64,000 nt of DNA from Sipunculus nudus (GCA_026874595.1 CM049314.1:15676729-15740728); one strand, 5' to 3'; positions 48,743 to 63,600 are shown, counted from the first letter of the stretch. Program-made: numbers and translations. The notes: generated from the sequence alone by a model not told the origin.

Positions 48743-51700
48743 TTTATCTCCTGCCACTGATCCACCTCCTGTCACTGACGTACATCCATTGTCCTCCTGC
48801 TGCTGATCAGCCTCCTGTCACTGATGTATAACCATGGTCTACCTCCTGCTACTGGTCTCCTTTCTACTACTGGTCTATCTCCTGCTATTTCATTTATCTC
48901 CTGCTGCTGATCAACCTCCTGTCACTGACGTACATCCATTGTCCTCCTGCTACTGATCAGCCTCCTGTCACTGATGTATAACCATGGTCTACCTCCTGCT
49001 ACTGGTCTCCTTTCTACTACTGGTCTATCTCCTGCTATTTCATTTATCTCCTGCTGCTGATCAACCTCCTGTCACTGACGTACATCCATTGTCCTCCTGC
49101 TACTGATCAGCCTCCTGTCACTGATGTATAACCATGGTCTACCTCCTGCTACTGGTCTCCTTTCTACTACTGGTCTATCTCCTGCTATTTCATTTATCTC
49201 CTGCTGCTGATCCACCTCCTGTCACTGACGTACATCCATTGTCCTCCTGCTACTGATCAGCCTCCTGTCACTGATGTATAACCATGGTCTACCTCCTGCT
49301 ACTGGTCTCCTTTCTACTACTGGTCTATCTCCTGCTACTTGATTTATCTCCTGCTACTGATCAACCTCCTGTCACTGACGTACATCCATTGTCCTCCTGC
49401 TACTGATCAGCCTCCTGTCACTGATGTATAACCATGGTCTACCTCCTGCTACTGGTCTCCTTTCTACTACTGGTCTATCTCCTGCTACTTGATTTATCTC
49501 CTGCTACTGATCAACCTCCTGTCACTGACGTACATCCATTGTCCTCCTGCTACTGATCAGCCTCCTGTCACTGATGTATAACCATGGTCTACCTCCTGCT
49601 ACTGGTCTCCTTTCTACTACTGGTCTATCTCCTGCTATTTCATTTATCTCCTGCTGCTGATCCACCTCCTGTCACTGACGTACATCCATTGTCCTCCTGC
49701 TACTGATCAGCCTCCTGTCACTGATGTATAACCATGGTCTACCTCCTGCTACTGGTCTCCTTTCTACTACTGGTCTATCTCCTGCTACTTGATTTATCTC
49801 CTGCTACTGATCCACCTCCTGTCACTGACGTACATCCATTGTCCTCCTGCTACTGATCAGCCTCCTGTCACTGATGTATAACCATGGTCTACCTCCTGCT
49901 ACTGGTCTCCTTTCTACTACTGGTCTATCTCCTGCTATTTCATTTATCTCCTGCTGCTGATCCACCTCCTGTCACTGACGTACATCCATTGTCCTCCTGC
50001 TACTGATCAGCCTCCTGTCACTGATGTATAACCATGGTCTACCTCCTGCTACTGGTCTCCTTTCTACTACTGGTCTATCTCCTGCTATTTCATTTATCTC
50101 CTGCTGCTGATCAACCTCCTGTCACTGACGTACATCCATTGTCCTCCTGCTACTGATCAGCCTCCTGTCACTGATGTATAACCATGGTCTACCTCCTGCT
50201 ACTGGTCTCCTTTCTACTACTGGTCTATCTCCTGCTATTTCATTTATCTCCTGCTGCTGATCAACCTCCTGTCACTGACGTACATCCATTGTCCTCCTGC
50301 TACTGATCAGCCTCCTGTCACTGATGTATAACCATGGTCTACCTCCTGCTACTGGTCTCCTTTCTACTACTGGTCTATCTCCTGCTATTTCATTTATCTC
50401 CTGCTGCTGATCAACCTCCTGTCACTGACGTACATCCATTGTCCTCCTGCTACTGATCAGCCTCCTGTCACTGATGTATAACCATGGTCTACCTCCTGCT
50501 ACTGGTCTCCTTTCTACTACTGGTCTATCTCCTGCTATTTCATTTATCTCCTGCTGCTGATCAACCTCCTGTCACTGACGTACATCCATTGTCCTCCTGC
50601 TACTGATCAGCCTCCTGTCACTGATGTATAACCATGGTCTACCTCCTGCTACTGGTCTCCTTTCTACTACTGGTCTATCTCCTGCTATTTCATTTATCTC
50701 CTGCTGCTGATCAACCTCCTGTCACTGACGTACATCCATTGTCCTCCTGCTGCTGATCAGCCTCCTGTCATTGATGTATAACCATGGTCTACCTCCTGCT
50801 ACTGGTCTCCTTTCTACTACTGGTCTATCTCCTGCTATTTCATTTATCTCCTGCTGCTGATCCACCTCCTGTCACTGACGTACATCCATTGTCCTCCTGC
50901 TACTGATCAGCCTCCTGTCACTGATGTATAACCATGGTCTACCTCCTGCTACTGGTCTCCTTTCTACTACTGGTCTATCTCCTGCTATTTCATTTATCTC
51001 CTGCTGCTGATCAACCTCCTGTCACTGACGTACATCCATTGTCCTCCTGCTACTGATCAGCCTCCTGTCACTGATGTATAACCATGGTCTACCTCCTGCT
51101 ACTGGTCTCCTTTCTACTACTGGTCTATCTCCTGCTATTTCATTTATCTCCTGCTGCTGATCAACCTCCTGTCACTGACGTACATCCATTGTCCTCCTGC
51201 TACTGATCAGCCTCCTGTCACTGATGTATAACCATGGTCTACCTCCTGCTACTGGTCTCCTTTCTACTACTGGTCTATCTCCTGCTATTTCATTTATCTC
51301 CTGCTGCTGATCAGCCTCCTGTCACTGATGTATAACCATGGTCTACCTCCTGCTACTGGTCTCCTTTCTACTACTGGTCTATCTCCTGCTATTTCATTTA
51401 TCTCCTGCTGCTGATCCACCTCCTGTCACTGACGTACATCCATTGTCCTCCTGCTACTGATCAGCCTCCTGTCACTGATGTATAACCATGGTCTACCTCC
51501 TGCTACTGGTCTCCTTTCTACTACTGGTCTATCTCCTGCTATTTCATTTATCTCCTGCTGCTGATCAACCTCCTGTCACTGACGTACATCCATTGTCCTC
51601 CTGCTACTGATCAGCCTCCTGTCACTGATGTATAACCATGGTCTACCTCCTGCTACTGGTCTCCTTTCTACTACTGGTCTATCTCCTGCTATTTCATTTA

Positions 51701-51890
51701 TCTCCTGCTGCTGATCAACCTCCTGTCACTGACGTACATCCATTGTCCTCCTGCTACTGATCAGCCTCCTGTCACTGATGTATAACCATGGTCTACCTCC
51801 TGCTACTGGTCGTCTTTCTACTACTGGTCTATCTCCTGCTATTTCATTTATCTCCTGCTGCTGATCAACCTCCTGTCACTGACCTTCCTC
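48740..51890 (+). repeat. 150-bp satellite, 21 near-identical monomers
   Basis: Period 150 bp (ACCATGGTCTACCTCCTGCT at 48831, 48981, 49131 and so on), with few variants: TATTTCATTTATCTCCTGCT or TACTTGATTTATCTCCTGCT, and TGATCA or TGATCC. One monomer near 51300 lacks 46 bp. Each monomer is built from diverged 18-bp CCTCCTGCTACTGATCTA-type units. All three plus frames contain a stop per monomer. Confidence 0.97.
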
Positions 51891-52118
51891 CTGCTCCCTG
51901 AATTTCCTCCAGCTAATGATCCACCTCCAGCTACTGATCTACTTCCAACTACTGATCAACCTTCTGCTTTTGATCCATCCCCTCTTGCTTATCTACCTCT
52001 AACTACTGTTCAGCATTCTGCTAGCGACAGTCAACCTCCAGGTGTGGATAAAAATGAAGCTGCTGGTCTACAATCACTTGATGTCATTCCTCATAATCCC
52101 ACATTGCTTCATCAATGA
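51891..52118 (+). other. Hexapeptide-repeat open frame after the satellite
   Basis: An open stretch encodes EFPPANDPPPATDLLPTTDQ, then PSAFDPSPLAY and non-repetitive SQPPGVDKNEAAGLQSL, stopping at TGA 52116-52118. It has no ATG of its own. It mirrors the hexapeptide frame at 48390-48740, so the satellite appears to have expanded inside one such tract. Confidence 0.35.
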
Positions 52119-54460
52119 TATTTACCAATGATACGTATCCACTGGACCAGCAACGCTGAGAATTTAGTGATGTACGTGCCAAAGTTAAAGAGAAAACATG
52201 CAGGAAGGGAAAACGGCTTGCAGAGCAAATGGAAGAATAAATACAACAAAAAGAAAACTTTGGGCAGTGGAAACATATCCCACATATATAAACCATCTAC
52301 CATCCTCCAGACCTAAGCGGTGATGAAAACCAGAGTCCTATTATAGCTGAACCTTTCGCTTACTCTAAATCCACTGATATATGCATCATACTCGACATTT
52401 AAGGACAAAGCGCCTCGTTGGATACATGATTCTTTCAAGGAATTTTTCAAAACTGCATAATCTAAACACCACCAAATAAAAATATATATAGAAACCAAGG
52501 ACTTTCAATGATTTAAGCATATGGGAACCCTTGCTTTTCGCTATATCCTGGAACACTCATAAATTGGTGTCTTAATGAATAAAACAATTTCTTTGATAAA
52601 CTTCTAAGTGAGGAGGTATTTAATTTTCCTAGCTCTTGGTCAGGTCACTTGATAAAAAAAGTAATTAACAGATGTTTGTACATTTTATGGAGGTTTCACT
52701 TAACACCCGAGGAACAGAACAATTAATAAAACCGTGTAATTAATGTGGGTGACCATAGTCATTTTAATTAAATATATTATATACTGTATTTTGACAAGGG
52801 CGATTATTTTTGTCCAAGCGAGGACCAGAGGAATTAATCAATGTTAGGAGCCGCTTCAATTTGGTGCACCCGTGACCTGTGTTGTTCAAGCGAACACAAG
52901 AGGGACACAGCAAAACTGGATTAGATCCTGGCTGAAGTATGCAGGCTCCTGCTACTAAATTTAGTTTTACTTGGGCATCAGTTTTGTCCAACCTTATTTT
53001 GTTTTTGGTGGATGATTTTCATTGTAGTCTGTTCTTAGTGTCACCACTTTAGAATACTTGTAAGTTTTGCAAGGTTTCCATGAATTGGTACAGGAATTAA
53101 GCATTCATTCAACAGATTGAAATCAGCATAAAGTGATCAGCCACAGCCTGCAATGAACCGTCCCATAGACACTGATGTATGGTTGGAATATTTGCCACTA
53201 TTCGGGGACTGTTACTTGGCCTTGGAATTGATACCATACGCTTTCTAATGGAGATTTTTACGGACAGTGTGGCAGGTAAACCCACAGTGTTTCTTATTTA
53301 GAATGTTCATCGTATAGTGGTTGCATCTGATTGGCAACTGAATTAGAATTTGCCCCATGAACGACAAAAGCACCTAAAAAATCGTGTAAATTTATTTGGT
53401 TCAGGAAACATACCATTCCTTCACATCAAACCCCCATAATGCGTTATATTTTGTATGCACATGGGTTCAACAGTGGATGTGATTTTTTTATTAATTATAT
53501 TGGTGAGTCTTTAATACGGTTCCTAAGTCAAAGTCCACTTTTATTACAATCATTAGCATAAACTGCTTTATTTGTATTTGCTCACATGGTCTACTTAATC
53601 TTTTATTTCCGTGTATAAACAACCGCACCAATCAAATGAAGCATTAAAATATTTAAACGCTTCAGTCGGAAATACTCAAGAGATGACGGTTTTACTGGAC
53701 ACATTTTTGTTAACAAAGAAAATCTGTCTTTTGTAAAATTAAATGCAGATAATAATCATCCTTAATGGAATTAAACAGTTTTATAATAATTTCCTACCAT
53801 ATTATTTCATTGGTCCAGTTATAATTACACGAGATTACCAGTATCATCACTTTTGGATAAACAAGAATATTCACTCTGATAACACGAGAGTACAAGTATC
53901 ATCAATTTTGAATAAAGATAGAGCTGGTAAATATTGTTACTTTAATACCTATAACCCTTTGTCTACTTGGGATGTGTGCAACATTCGAACAATACATCAC
54001 AGTTCTGAGGTCACCATTCAATCCATATTGTGGACCAAATTTTTAAATGTTGATTTAGCCTTTTGGTTGAACATATATTATTGCGAACACCTTACTAGGC
54101 AGAAATGGTCTTTTCAACACATCACAGAAGAATAAATGTGTCTACTGTTAGGATTCTGTTGTATGAGCTATCTAATATTTCAAGAATCTTTTCTATTATA
54201 AATAACAAAAGAAATTATCCTGTAGTGAACCGAGTCATGATCTCTCAACAGTGACCCAGTGCGTCCATTGGAATTCACTCCCATATTACTAAATCCAATG
54301 AAAAATAGATTCTTTCTCTAAAGCAAAACATGTTACTAATTTGAACCTTTTTGACAAGAACCCTTCGGATTACATTTTCATCACATCACATCTGCCATTT
54401 GAGTCCAGAATAATGATACATTAAGTGTAAGTTAAATTGGAAACTAACATTTTATAATTT
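52119..54460. other. Intergenic sequence, no gene supported
   Basis: AT-rich. The longest uninterrupted frame (130 codons, + strand, 53743-54135) resembles nothing I know and lacks a convincing start context. The PUDP 3' UTR probably occupies the right end. Confidence 0.4.
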
Positions 54461-54461
54461 C

Positions 54462-54644
54462 CTATCCTGGATATGGTGGTAGACCAAATAGTTCTGGTTT
54501 AAACTCCTCCAGTGAGTTGAGTGTTAGAGTTGCTCTGTCTTTCAGAAGGTTTTGGTCCACATTTGGATCTGGTACCCAGACGCACTGCATGCCCGCCGCC
54601 AGGGCTGCTTCAACTCCGTTAGGAGCATCCTCGAACACCAGAAT
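54462..54644 (-). CDS. PUDP: PUDP coding exon 5 (terminal)
   Basis: 183 nt after acceptor TTCTTCATAG. Encodes [20 protein letters not shown], then [14 protein letters not shown] and the C-terminus [11 protein letters not shown] with stop TAG at 54464-54462. Contains HAD motif IV. Confidence 0.95.
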   Translation of the reverse strand: MLVFEDAPNGVEAALAAGMQCVWVPDPNVDQNLLKDRATLTLNSLEEFKPELFGLPPYPG

Positions 54645-57600
54645 CTATGAAGAAGTAAACACTGAACCACTTCTGTAATCACCAGGCTGTACATGCACAT
54701 GCACATAATAACACCATGTCACAAAGTGCCACTGTTGGTTTCAAATTGTAAAATATCTAAAGCTAAAATCAGAGTAAAGTAACTTTGATTATCACAATAT
54801 TTAATAGACATTTTACATACGTGGAATATGTAAAAAGGTGATCATTATAAACTTAGCTGAATCTTGCATCAATGTATAGGATAGCTGCTTTTACATACAA
54901 GGATAACTCCGGATAACAACATGTCTTTCCAATGTAAAATATGGGGAGGTGTCTTAAACGCCAATGAGTTCATGAATATTCATGGCTGTTTTTTTATACA
55001 CATACCTTATCACATGATGGATGGTCCTTGAATCTGTTTGCTGCTACAAGGAAACAGTCCGGGGCAGGTTTGCCTTTTTTCACCTCTGGATCAGAAGTGC
55101 TCAGGACACTGTGGTGGAACAGACTGAATAATTCCTTATGTCCAGCTGTCTTCAGCCCGTAGTTATACTTATCTGACCCTGTTGCTATGGCAATGGGTAT
55201 CTTCTTTTCATGAAGATGTCGAACCAGTTTTTCTGCCCCTGCAAGACAATAGACCAGAAAGAAAATGATATCTGGTAACAGTTTCTGTCCATTTTCCAAT
55301 AATTCCTATTGGTTTCATTATCACACTTCCAGCTCATCTCTGTATCTGGTAACCTTAAGAAGATAAGGATGTTGTTTTCCTAAGTAATATATTTTTTAAT
55401 ATATACCAGACTGATTTCTTTTACAATATGAAATTTATAATTTACACACACTCAGTGTCACTTGCACTGTTCTTGAACCAAAACGGTTCTTGCCTCCTAT
55501 CTGGTATATATCAATTAAGTTCAACAAGATTATACAAAGGCCCAAGTACCAACAACTCACCAGTGAATATTTTCCAAATGACAATACTATATAAAAGTGA
55601 GAAACCTGAGAATTATTGTATTTCATGTAATGAATTGACCATTGACAGTTCTGCTGACATAGCCAGACAAATTTCTTTAACATTTTGCACAGTGACTGGT
55701 TTCAAACATCACATAATAGGTCTTTCTGAGGCATAATTGCCAAAGAAAGATTCTGTCCAGGGCCTGCTAAGAAAAGCTAATAACAGGCAAGTAGCAGAGG
55801 CAATAGTTCAAGTTGTATGACAACAGACAATAGTTTTATATGAGGGCTTCCAATAGCTCAGAGCCTTTAGTTCCATGATTTGAGTTTTTTTATCATATTC
55901 AACATTTTATTTATCAAAATCCTACGAATTTTTTTTTCAAACCAAGCCTGATATTAAAATCACCTGGCAGAGTCTTTGCTGATGGAAACAACTCTGCCTG
56001 TAGCCCATGCACCATGTCTATATATTCATCCACTGTTATTGGCAGATTAAGCTCATCTGTAACAAGAAGATTCAAACATCTAAAACATAACGATGAAAAA
56101 CCACAAAACTAACACAAGAAGTACCTATTTATATGTGAACTTTATGTTCTCATGAGGTCTGATTGAATAAAAAAGTAACTTTTTTAATTTTTCAATGACT
56201 GGTTATAATTTTACTTGACACAATATTTTTATCTGCATAAAAGTGTTGCCACTGCACGCCAAAATAGAAACTGAAATATAGAAAACAAATGTCTTATTTT
56301 ATATATATATATATATATACATATATACATATATATATACATATATATATATATAAATAAATAAATATTATAAATATATACATATAATATGCTTCAGTAT
56401 TCTTAACAGAATGCTTACAAGCAGGGATTTATGTACTAAAGCAAAGTATACAGCTTTTTTATTCAAATAAAGTATAAATCAATTCTTTTCATTCAGACCT
56501 TAAACCCAACAAAGCATGCCTTGCATAACTGAAAGAAGCTGGCAGGAAAGCTTACCGGTATAACACCAAGATTGAGCATATATCCGATTGAACTGAAAAT
56601 AAATTTACTCAATGCCAAGAGCCTTATGGCCATATGAGAGATATTTATACAAATTCAATTTCATACAATTAAGTTTTAAATCAGACTATCCTCCTGTACA
56701 CACCACCGTTATCAATAATATTTATACTGACCGTCAGTGACCTTACCTATCAATACCTTTGCCGATTCATGTTCTTTCTTTCCCATTTGCTTCAACTTGA
56801 TTTCCCAAGTGAATTTTTTTCCATATTTCTCACAGATTTTGTTCATCACCTCTGTGTACAAGGTCTCTGTGTCTGTTCATGAACAAAAATATATCAAGTA
56901 AAATGAGTACTCAAAAGACATGAGACTGCAAAACTTTCTCAAGTCAGGACATTCTGGTCTCTTATTTGCAATTTTGAGCAGCCTGTACAGGAATTTATAG
57001 TAATTTCTAATAAACAGACAGAAACTGGATATAACATTATTTTCCTGCTTACTGATATAGGTTCTCGATCAGACATTAGATAAGGGTTTTCCATCAGAGA
57101 GCCTTCTGATATTAGATAAGGGTCCTCAATTAGACCTGCCTGCTGACATGAGATAAGGGTTCTCTATCAGACAAGCCTGCTGACAAATAGATAAGGGTTC
57201 TCTATCAGACAAGCCTTCTGATATTAGATAAGGGTTCTCCATCAGACAAGCCTACATAATTAGATAAGGGTTCTCCATCAGACAAGCCTGCTGAAATAAG
57301 ATAAAGGTTCTCTATCAGACAAACCTGCTGTCATTAGATAAGGGTTCTCCATCAGACAACCCTTCTGATATTAGATAAGGGTTCTCCATCAGACCTGCCT
57401 GCTGACATTAGATAAGGGTTCTCAAACAGACAAGCATGCTGTCATTAGATAAGGGTTCTCCATCAGACAAGCATGCAGTCATTAGATAAGGGTTCTCCAT
57501 CAGACAAGCCTTTTTATATTAGATAAGGGTTCACCATCAGACAAACCTGCTGACATAAGATAAGGGTTCTCCATCAGACAACCCTTCTGATATTAGATAA

Positions 57601-60600
57601 GGGTTCTCCATCAGACCTGTCTGCTGACATAAGATAAGGGTTCTCTATGGGACAAGCCTGCTGCCATTAAATAAGGTTCTCCATCAGACCTGTCTGCTGA
57701 CATTAGATAAGGGTTCTCCATCAGACAAGCATGCTGACATTAGATAAGGGTTCTCCATTAGACAAGCATGCTGTCATTAGATAAGGGTTCTCCATCAGAC
57801 AAGCCTGCTGACATAAGATAAGGGTTCTCTATCAGACAAGCCTGCAGACAAATAGATAGGGGTTCTCCATCAGACCTGCCTGCTGATATTAAATAAGGGT
57901 TCTGTATCAGACAAGCCTTCTGATATTACATGAGGGTTCTCCATCAGACAAGCCTTTTTATATTAGATAAGGGTTCTCCATCAGACAAACCTGCTAACAT
58001 AAGATATGGGTTCTCCATCAGACAACCCTTCTGATATTAGATAAGGGTTCTCCATCAGACCTGTCTGCTGACATAAGATAAGGGTTCTCTATCGGACAAG
58101 CCTGCTGCCATTAAATAAGGTTCTCCATCAGACCTGTCTGCTGACATTTGATAAGGGTTCTCCATCAGACAAGCATGCTGACATTAGATAAGGGTTCTCC
58201 ATTAGACAAGCATGCTGTCATTAGATAAGGGTTCTCCATCAGACAAGCCTGCTGACATAAGATAAGGGTTCTCTATCAGACAAGCCTGCAGACAAATAGA
58301 TAAGGGTTCTCCATCAGACCTGCCTGCTGATATTAAGTAAGGGTTCTGTATCAGACAAGCCTTCTGATATTACATGAGGGTTCTCCATCAGACAAGCCTT
58401 TTTATATTAGATAAGGGTTCTCCATCAGACAAACCTGCTGACATAAGATAAGGGTTCTCCATCAGACAACCCTTCTGATATTAGATAAGGGTTCTCCATC
58501 AGACCTGCCTGCTGACATAAGATAAGGGTTCTCTATCGGACAAGCCTGCTGCCATTAAATAAGGTTCTCCATCAGACCTGTCTGCTGACATCAGATAAGG
58601 GTTCTCCATCAGGCAACCCTTCTGATAATAGATAAGGGTTCTCCATCAGACAACCCTTCTGATATTAGATAAGGGTTCTCCATCAGACAAGCCTTCTGAT
58701 ATTAGATAAGGGTTCTCCATCAGACAACCCTTCTCATATTAGATAAGGGTTCTCCATCAGACAAGCCTACTGATATTAGATAAGGGTTCTCCATCAGACC
58801 TGCCTGCTGACATAAGATAAGGGTTCTCTATCGGACAAGCCTGCTGCCATTAAATAAGGTTCTCCATCAGACCTGTCTGCTGACATTAGATAAGGGTTCT
58901 CCATCAGGCAACCCTTCTGATATTAGATAAGGGTTCTCAATCAGACAAGCCTTCTGATATTAGATAAGGGTTCTCCATCAGACCTGCTTGTCTGCTGATG
59001 ACTGATAATAGCTCTCGATCATAATGGCCTGCTTGCATTAGATCAGGGTTTTTTTACCAGACCTGCTCAAGACATTAGTTAAACATTCAGACATCAGACA
59101 ACCATGCTGACATTAGATAAGGGTTCTCCATCAGACAAGCATGCTGTCATTAGATAAGGGTTCTCCATCAGACAAGCCTGCTGACATAAGATAAGGGTTC
59201 ACTATCAGACAAGCCTTCTGGTATTAGATAAGGGTTCTCCATCAGACCTGCCTGCTGACATAAGGGTTTTATATCAGACAAGCCTGCTGACATTAGATAA
59301 GGGTTCTCCATCAGACAAGCCTGCTGACATAAGATAAGGGTTCTCTATCAGACAAGCCTGCAGACAAATAGATAGGGTTTTTTTTATCAGACCTGCCTGC
59401 TGATATTAAATAAGGGTTCTGTATCAGACAAGCCTTCTGATATTACATGAGGGTTCTCCATCAGACAAGCCTTTTTATATTAGATAAGGGTTCTCCATCA
59501 GACAAACCTGCTGACATAAAATATGGGTTCTCCATCAGACAACCCTTCTGATATTAGATAAGGGTTCTCCATCAGACCTGTCTGCTGACATAAGATAAGG
59601 GTTCTCTATCGGACAAGCCTGCTGCCATTAAATAAGGTTCTCCATCAGACCTGTCTGCTGACATTTGATAAGGGTTCTCCATCAGACAAGCATGCTGACA
59701 TTAGATAAGGGTTCTCCATTAGACAAGCATGCTGTCATTAGATAAGGGTTCTCCATCAGACAAGCCTGCTGACATAAGATAAGGGTTCTCTATCAGACAA
59801 GCCTGCAGACAAATAGATAAGGGTTCTCCATCAGACCTGCCTGCTGATATTAAGTAAGGGTTCTGTATCAGACAAGCCTTCTGATATTACATGAGGGTTC
59901 TCCATCAGACAAGTCTTTTTATATTAGATAAGGGTTCTCCATCAGACAAACCTGCTGACATAAGATAAGGGTTCTCCATCAGACAACCCTTCTGATATTA
60001 GATAAGGGTTCTCCATCAGACCTGCCTGCTGACATAAGATAAGGGTTCTCTATCGGACAAGCCTGCTGCCATTAAATAAGGTTCTCCATCAGACCTGTCT
60101 GCTGACATTAGATAAGGGTTCTCCATCAGGCAACCCTTCTGATAAAAGATAAGGGTTCTCCATCAGACAACCCTTCTGATATTAGATAAGGGTTCTCCAT
60201 CAGACAAGCCTTCTGATATTAGATAAGGGTTCTCCATCAGACAACCCTTCTGATATTAGATAAGGGTTCTCCATCAGACAAGCCTACTGATATTAGATAA
60301 GGGTTCTCCATCAGACCTGCCTGCTGACATAAGATAAGGGTTCTCTATCGGACAAGCCTGCTGCCATTAAATAAGGTTCTCCATCAGACCTGTCTGCTGA
60401 CATTAGATAAGGGTTCTCCATCAGGCAACCCTTCTGATATTAGATAAGGGTTCTCAATCAGACAAGCCTTCTGATATTAGATAAGGGTTCTCCATCAGAC
60501 CTGCTTGTCTGCTGATGACTGATAATAGCTCTCGATCATAATGGCCTGCTTGCATTAGATCAGGGTTTTTTTACCAGACCTGCTCCAGACATTAGTTAAA

Positions 60601-63600
60601 CATTCAGACATCAGACAACCATGCTGACATTAGATAAGGGTTCTCCATCAGACAAGCATGCTGTCATTAGATAAGGGTTCTCCATCAGACAAGCCTGCTG
60701 ACATAAGATAAGGGTTCACTATCAGACAAGCCTTCTGGTATTAGATAAGGGTTCTCCATCAGACCTGCCTGCTGACATAAGGGTTTTATATCAGACAAGC
60801 CTGCTGACATTAGATAAGGGTTCTCTATCAGACAAGCCTTCTGATATTAGATAAGGGTTCTCCATCAGACAAGCCTGCTAACATTAGATAAGGGTTCTCC
60901 ATCAGACAAGCCTTTTTATATTAGATAAGGGTTATCCATCAGACAAACCTGCTGACATAAGATAAGGGTTCTCCATCAGACAACCCTTCTGATATTAGAT
61001 AAGGGTTCTCCATCAGACCTGCCTGCTGACATAAGATAAGGGTTCTCCATCAGACCAGCCCGCTGACATTAGATAAGGGTTCTCCATCAGACAAGCATGC
61101 TGTCATAAGATAAGGGTTCTCCATCAGACAAGCATGCAGTCATTAGATAAGGGTTCTCCATCAGACAAGCCTTTTTATATTAGATAAGGGTTCTCCATCA
61201 GACAAACCTGCTGACATAAGATAAGGGTTCTCCATCAGACAACCCTTCTGATATTAGATAAGGGTTCTCCATCAGACCTGTCTGCTGACATAAGATAAGG
61301 GCTCTCTATCGGACAAGCCTGCTGCCATTAAATAAGGTTCTCCATCAGACCTGTCTGCTGACATTAGATAAGGGTTCTCCATCAGACAAGCATGCTGACA
61401 TTAGATAAGGGTTCTCCATTAGACAAGCATGCTGTCAATAGATAAGGGTTCTCCATCAGACAAGCCTGCTGACATAAGATAAGGGTTCTCTATCAGACAA
61501 GCCTGCAGACAAATAGATAGGGGTTCTCCATCAGACCTGCCTGCTGATATTAAATAAGGGTTCTGTATCAGACAAGCCTTCTGATATTACATGAGGGTTC
61601 TCCATCAGACAAGCCTTTTTATATTAGATAAGGGTTCTCCATCAGACCTGTCTGCTGACATAAGATAAGGGTTCTCTATCGGACAAGCCTGCTGCCATTA
61701 AATAAGGTTCTCCATCAGACCTGTCTGCTGACATTTGATAAGGGTTCTCCATCAGACAAGCATGCTGACATTAGATAAGGGTTCTCCATTAGACAAGCAT
61801 GCTTTCATTAGATAAGGGTTCTCCATCAGAAAAGCCTGCTGACATAAGATAAGGGTTCTCTATCAGACAAGCCTGCAGACAAATAAATAAGGGTTCTCCA
61901 TCAGACCTGCCTGCTGATATTAAGTAAGGGTTCTGTATCAGACAAGCCTTCTGATATTACATGAGGGTTCTCCATCAGACAAGCCTTTTTATATTAGATA
62001 AGGGTTCTCCATCAGACAAACCTGCTGACATAAGATAAGGGTTCTCCATCAGACAACCCTTCTGATATTAGATAAGGGTTCTCCATCAGACCTGCCTGCT
62101 GACATAAGATAAGGGTTCTCTATCGGACAAGCCTGCTGCCATTAAATAAGGTTCTCCAATAGACCTGTCTGCTGACATTAGATAAGGGTTCTCCATCAGG
62201 CAACCCTTCTGATATTAGATAAGGGTTCTCAATCAGACAAGCCTTCTGATATTAGATAAGGGTTCTCCATCAGACAAGCCTTCTGATATTAGATAAGGGT
62301 TCTCCATCAGACAACCCTTCTGATACTAGATAAGGGTTCTCCATCAGACAACCCTTCTGATATTAGATAAGGGTTCTCCATCAGACCTGCCTGCTGACAT
62401 AAGATAAGGGTTCTCTATCGGACAAGCCTGCTGCCATTAAATAAGGTTCTCCATCAGACCTGCCTGCTGACATAAGATAAGGGTTTTCCATCAGACAAGC
62501 CTTTTTATATTAGATAAGGGTTCTCCATCAGACAAGCCTGCTGACATTAGACAAGGGTTCTCCATCAGACAAGCCTTTTTATATTAGATAAGGGTTCTCC
62601 ATCAGACCTGTCTGCTGACATTAGATAAGGGTTCTCCATCAGACAAGCCTTCTGATATTAGATAAGGGTTCTCCATCAGACAAGCCTGCTGACATTAGAT
62701 AAGGGTTCTCCATCAGACAAGCCTTTTTATATTAGATAAGGGTTCTCCATCAGACCTGTCTGCTGACATTAGATAAGGGTTCTCCATCAGACAAGCCTTC
62801 TGATATTAGATAAGGGTTCTCCATCAGACAACCCTTCTGATATTAGATAAGAGTTCTCCATCAGACAAGCCTACATATTTAGATAAGGGTTCTCTATCAG
62901 ACAAGCCTACATAATCAGATAAGGGTTCTCCATTAGACAAGCCTTCTGATATTAGATAAGGGTTCTCCATCAGACAAGCCTACATAATTAGATAAGGGTT
63001 CACCATCAGACAAGCCTACATAATTAGATAAGGGTTCTCCATTAGACAAGCCTTCTGATATTAGATAAGGGTTCTCCATCAGACAAGCCTTCTGATATTA
63101 GATAAGGGTTCTCCATCAGACAAGCCTTCTGATATTAGATAAGGGTTCTCCATCAGACCTGCTTGTCTGCTGACGACTGATAATAGCTCTCGATCATAAT
63201 GGCCTGCTTGCATTAGATCAGGGGTTTTTTGACCAGACCTGCTCCAGACATTAGTTAAACATTCAGACATACATCAGACCAGCCTGCAGATATTCATTTA
63301 CCGGTATATTTTCTTTTTGGTGAGGTCTGAATGAATGATTCATGTGACCAATTATTGACAGCCAGATGATTTTATTGTGTGTGCAATTTTAGGCAAAACT
63401 TTCTGAAAAGATTTTGTTGACATTTTGTCGAGGTTTAAAATAATATGCAAGGTATAATCCATTAAATGTTGGGTTCACAGATTAAATCTTACCTTTTATA
63501 ACATTTTCAATATTTTTTTTTATAAATTAATTATTTTATTGTTATTAATAATCTGTCCATTAAAATGAAAATCGTCCACTTGTAAATACAAGATGAAACC

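Noticed and set aside
53743-54135. 130-codon plus-strand open frame as a gene
   Set aside because: AT-rich composition, no recognisable domain, no start context or splice partners; most likely chance.
57055-63290. Interstitial telomeric repeat or CRISPR-like array
   Set aside because: ATAAGGGTTCTCC only superficially resembles telomere repeats, units are 37 bp without spacers, and the host is an animal intron.
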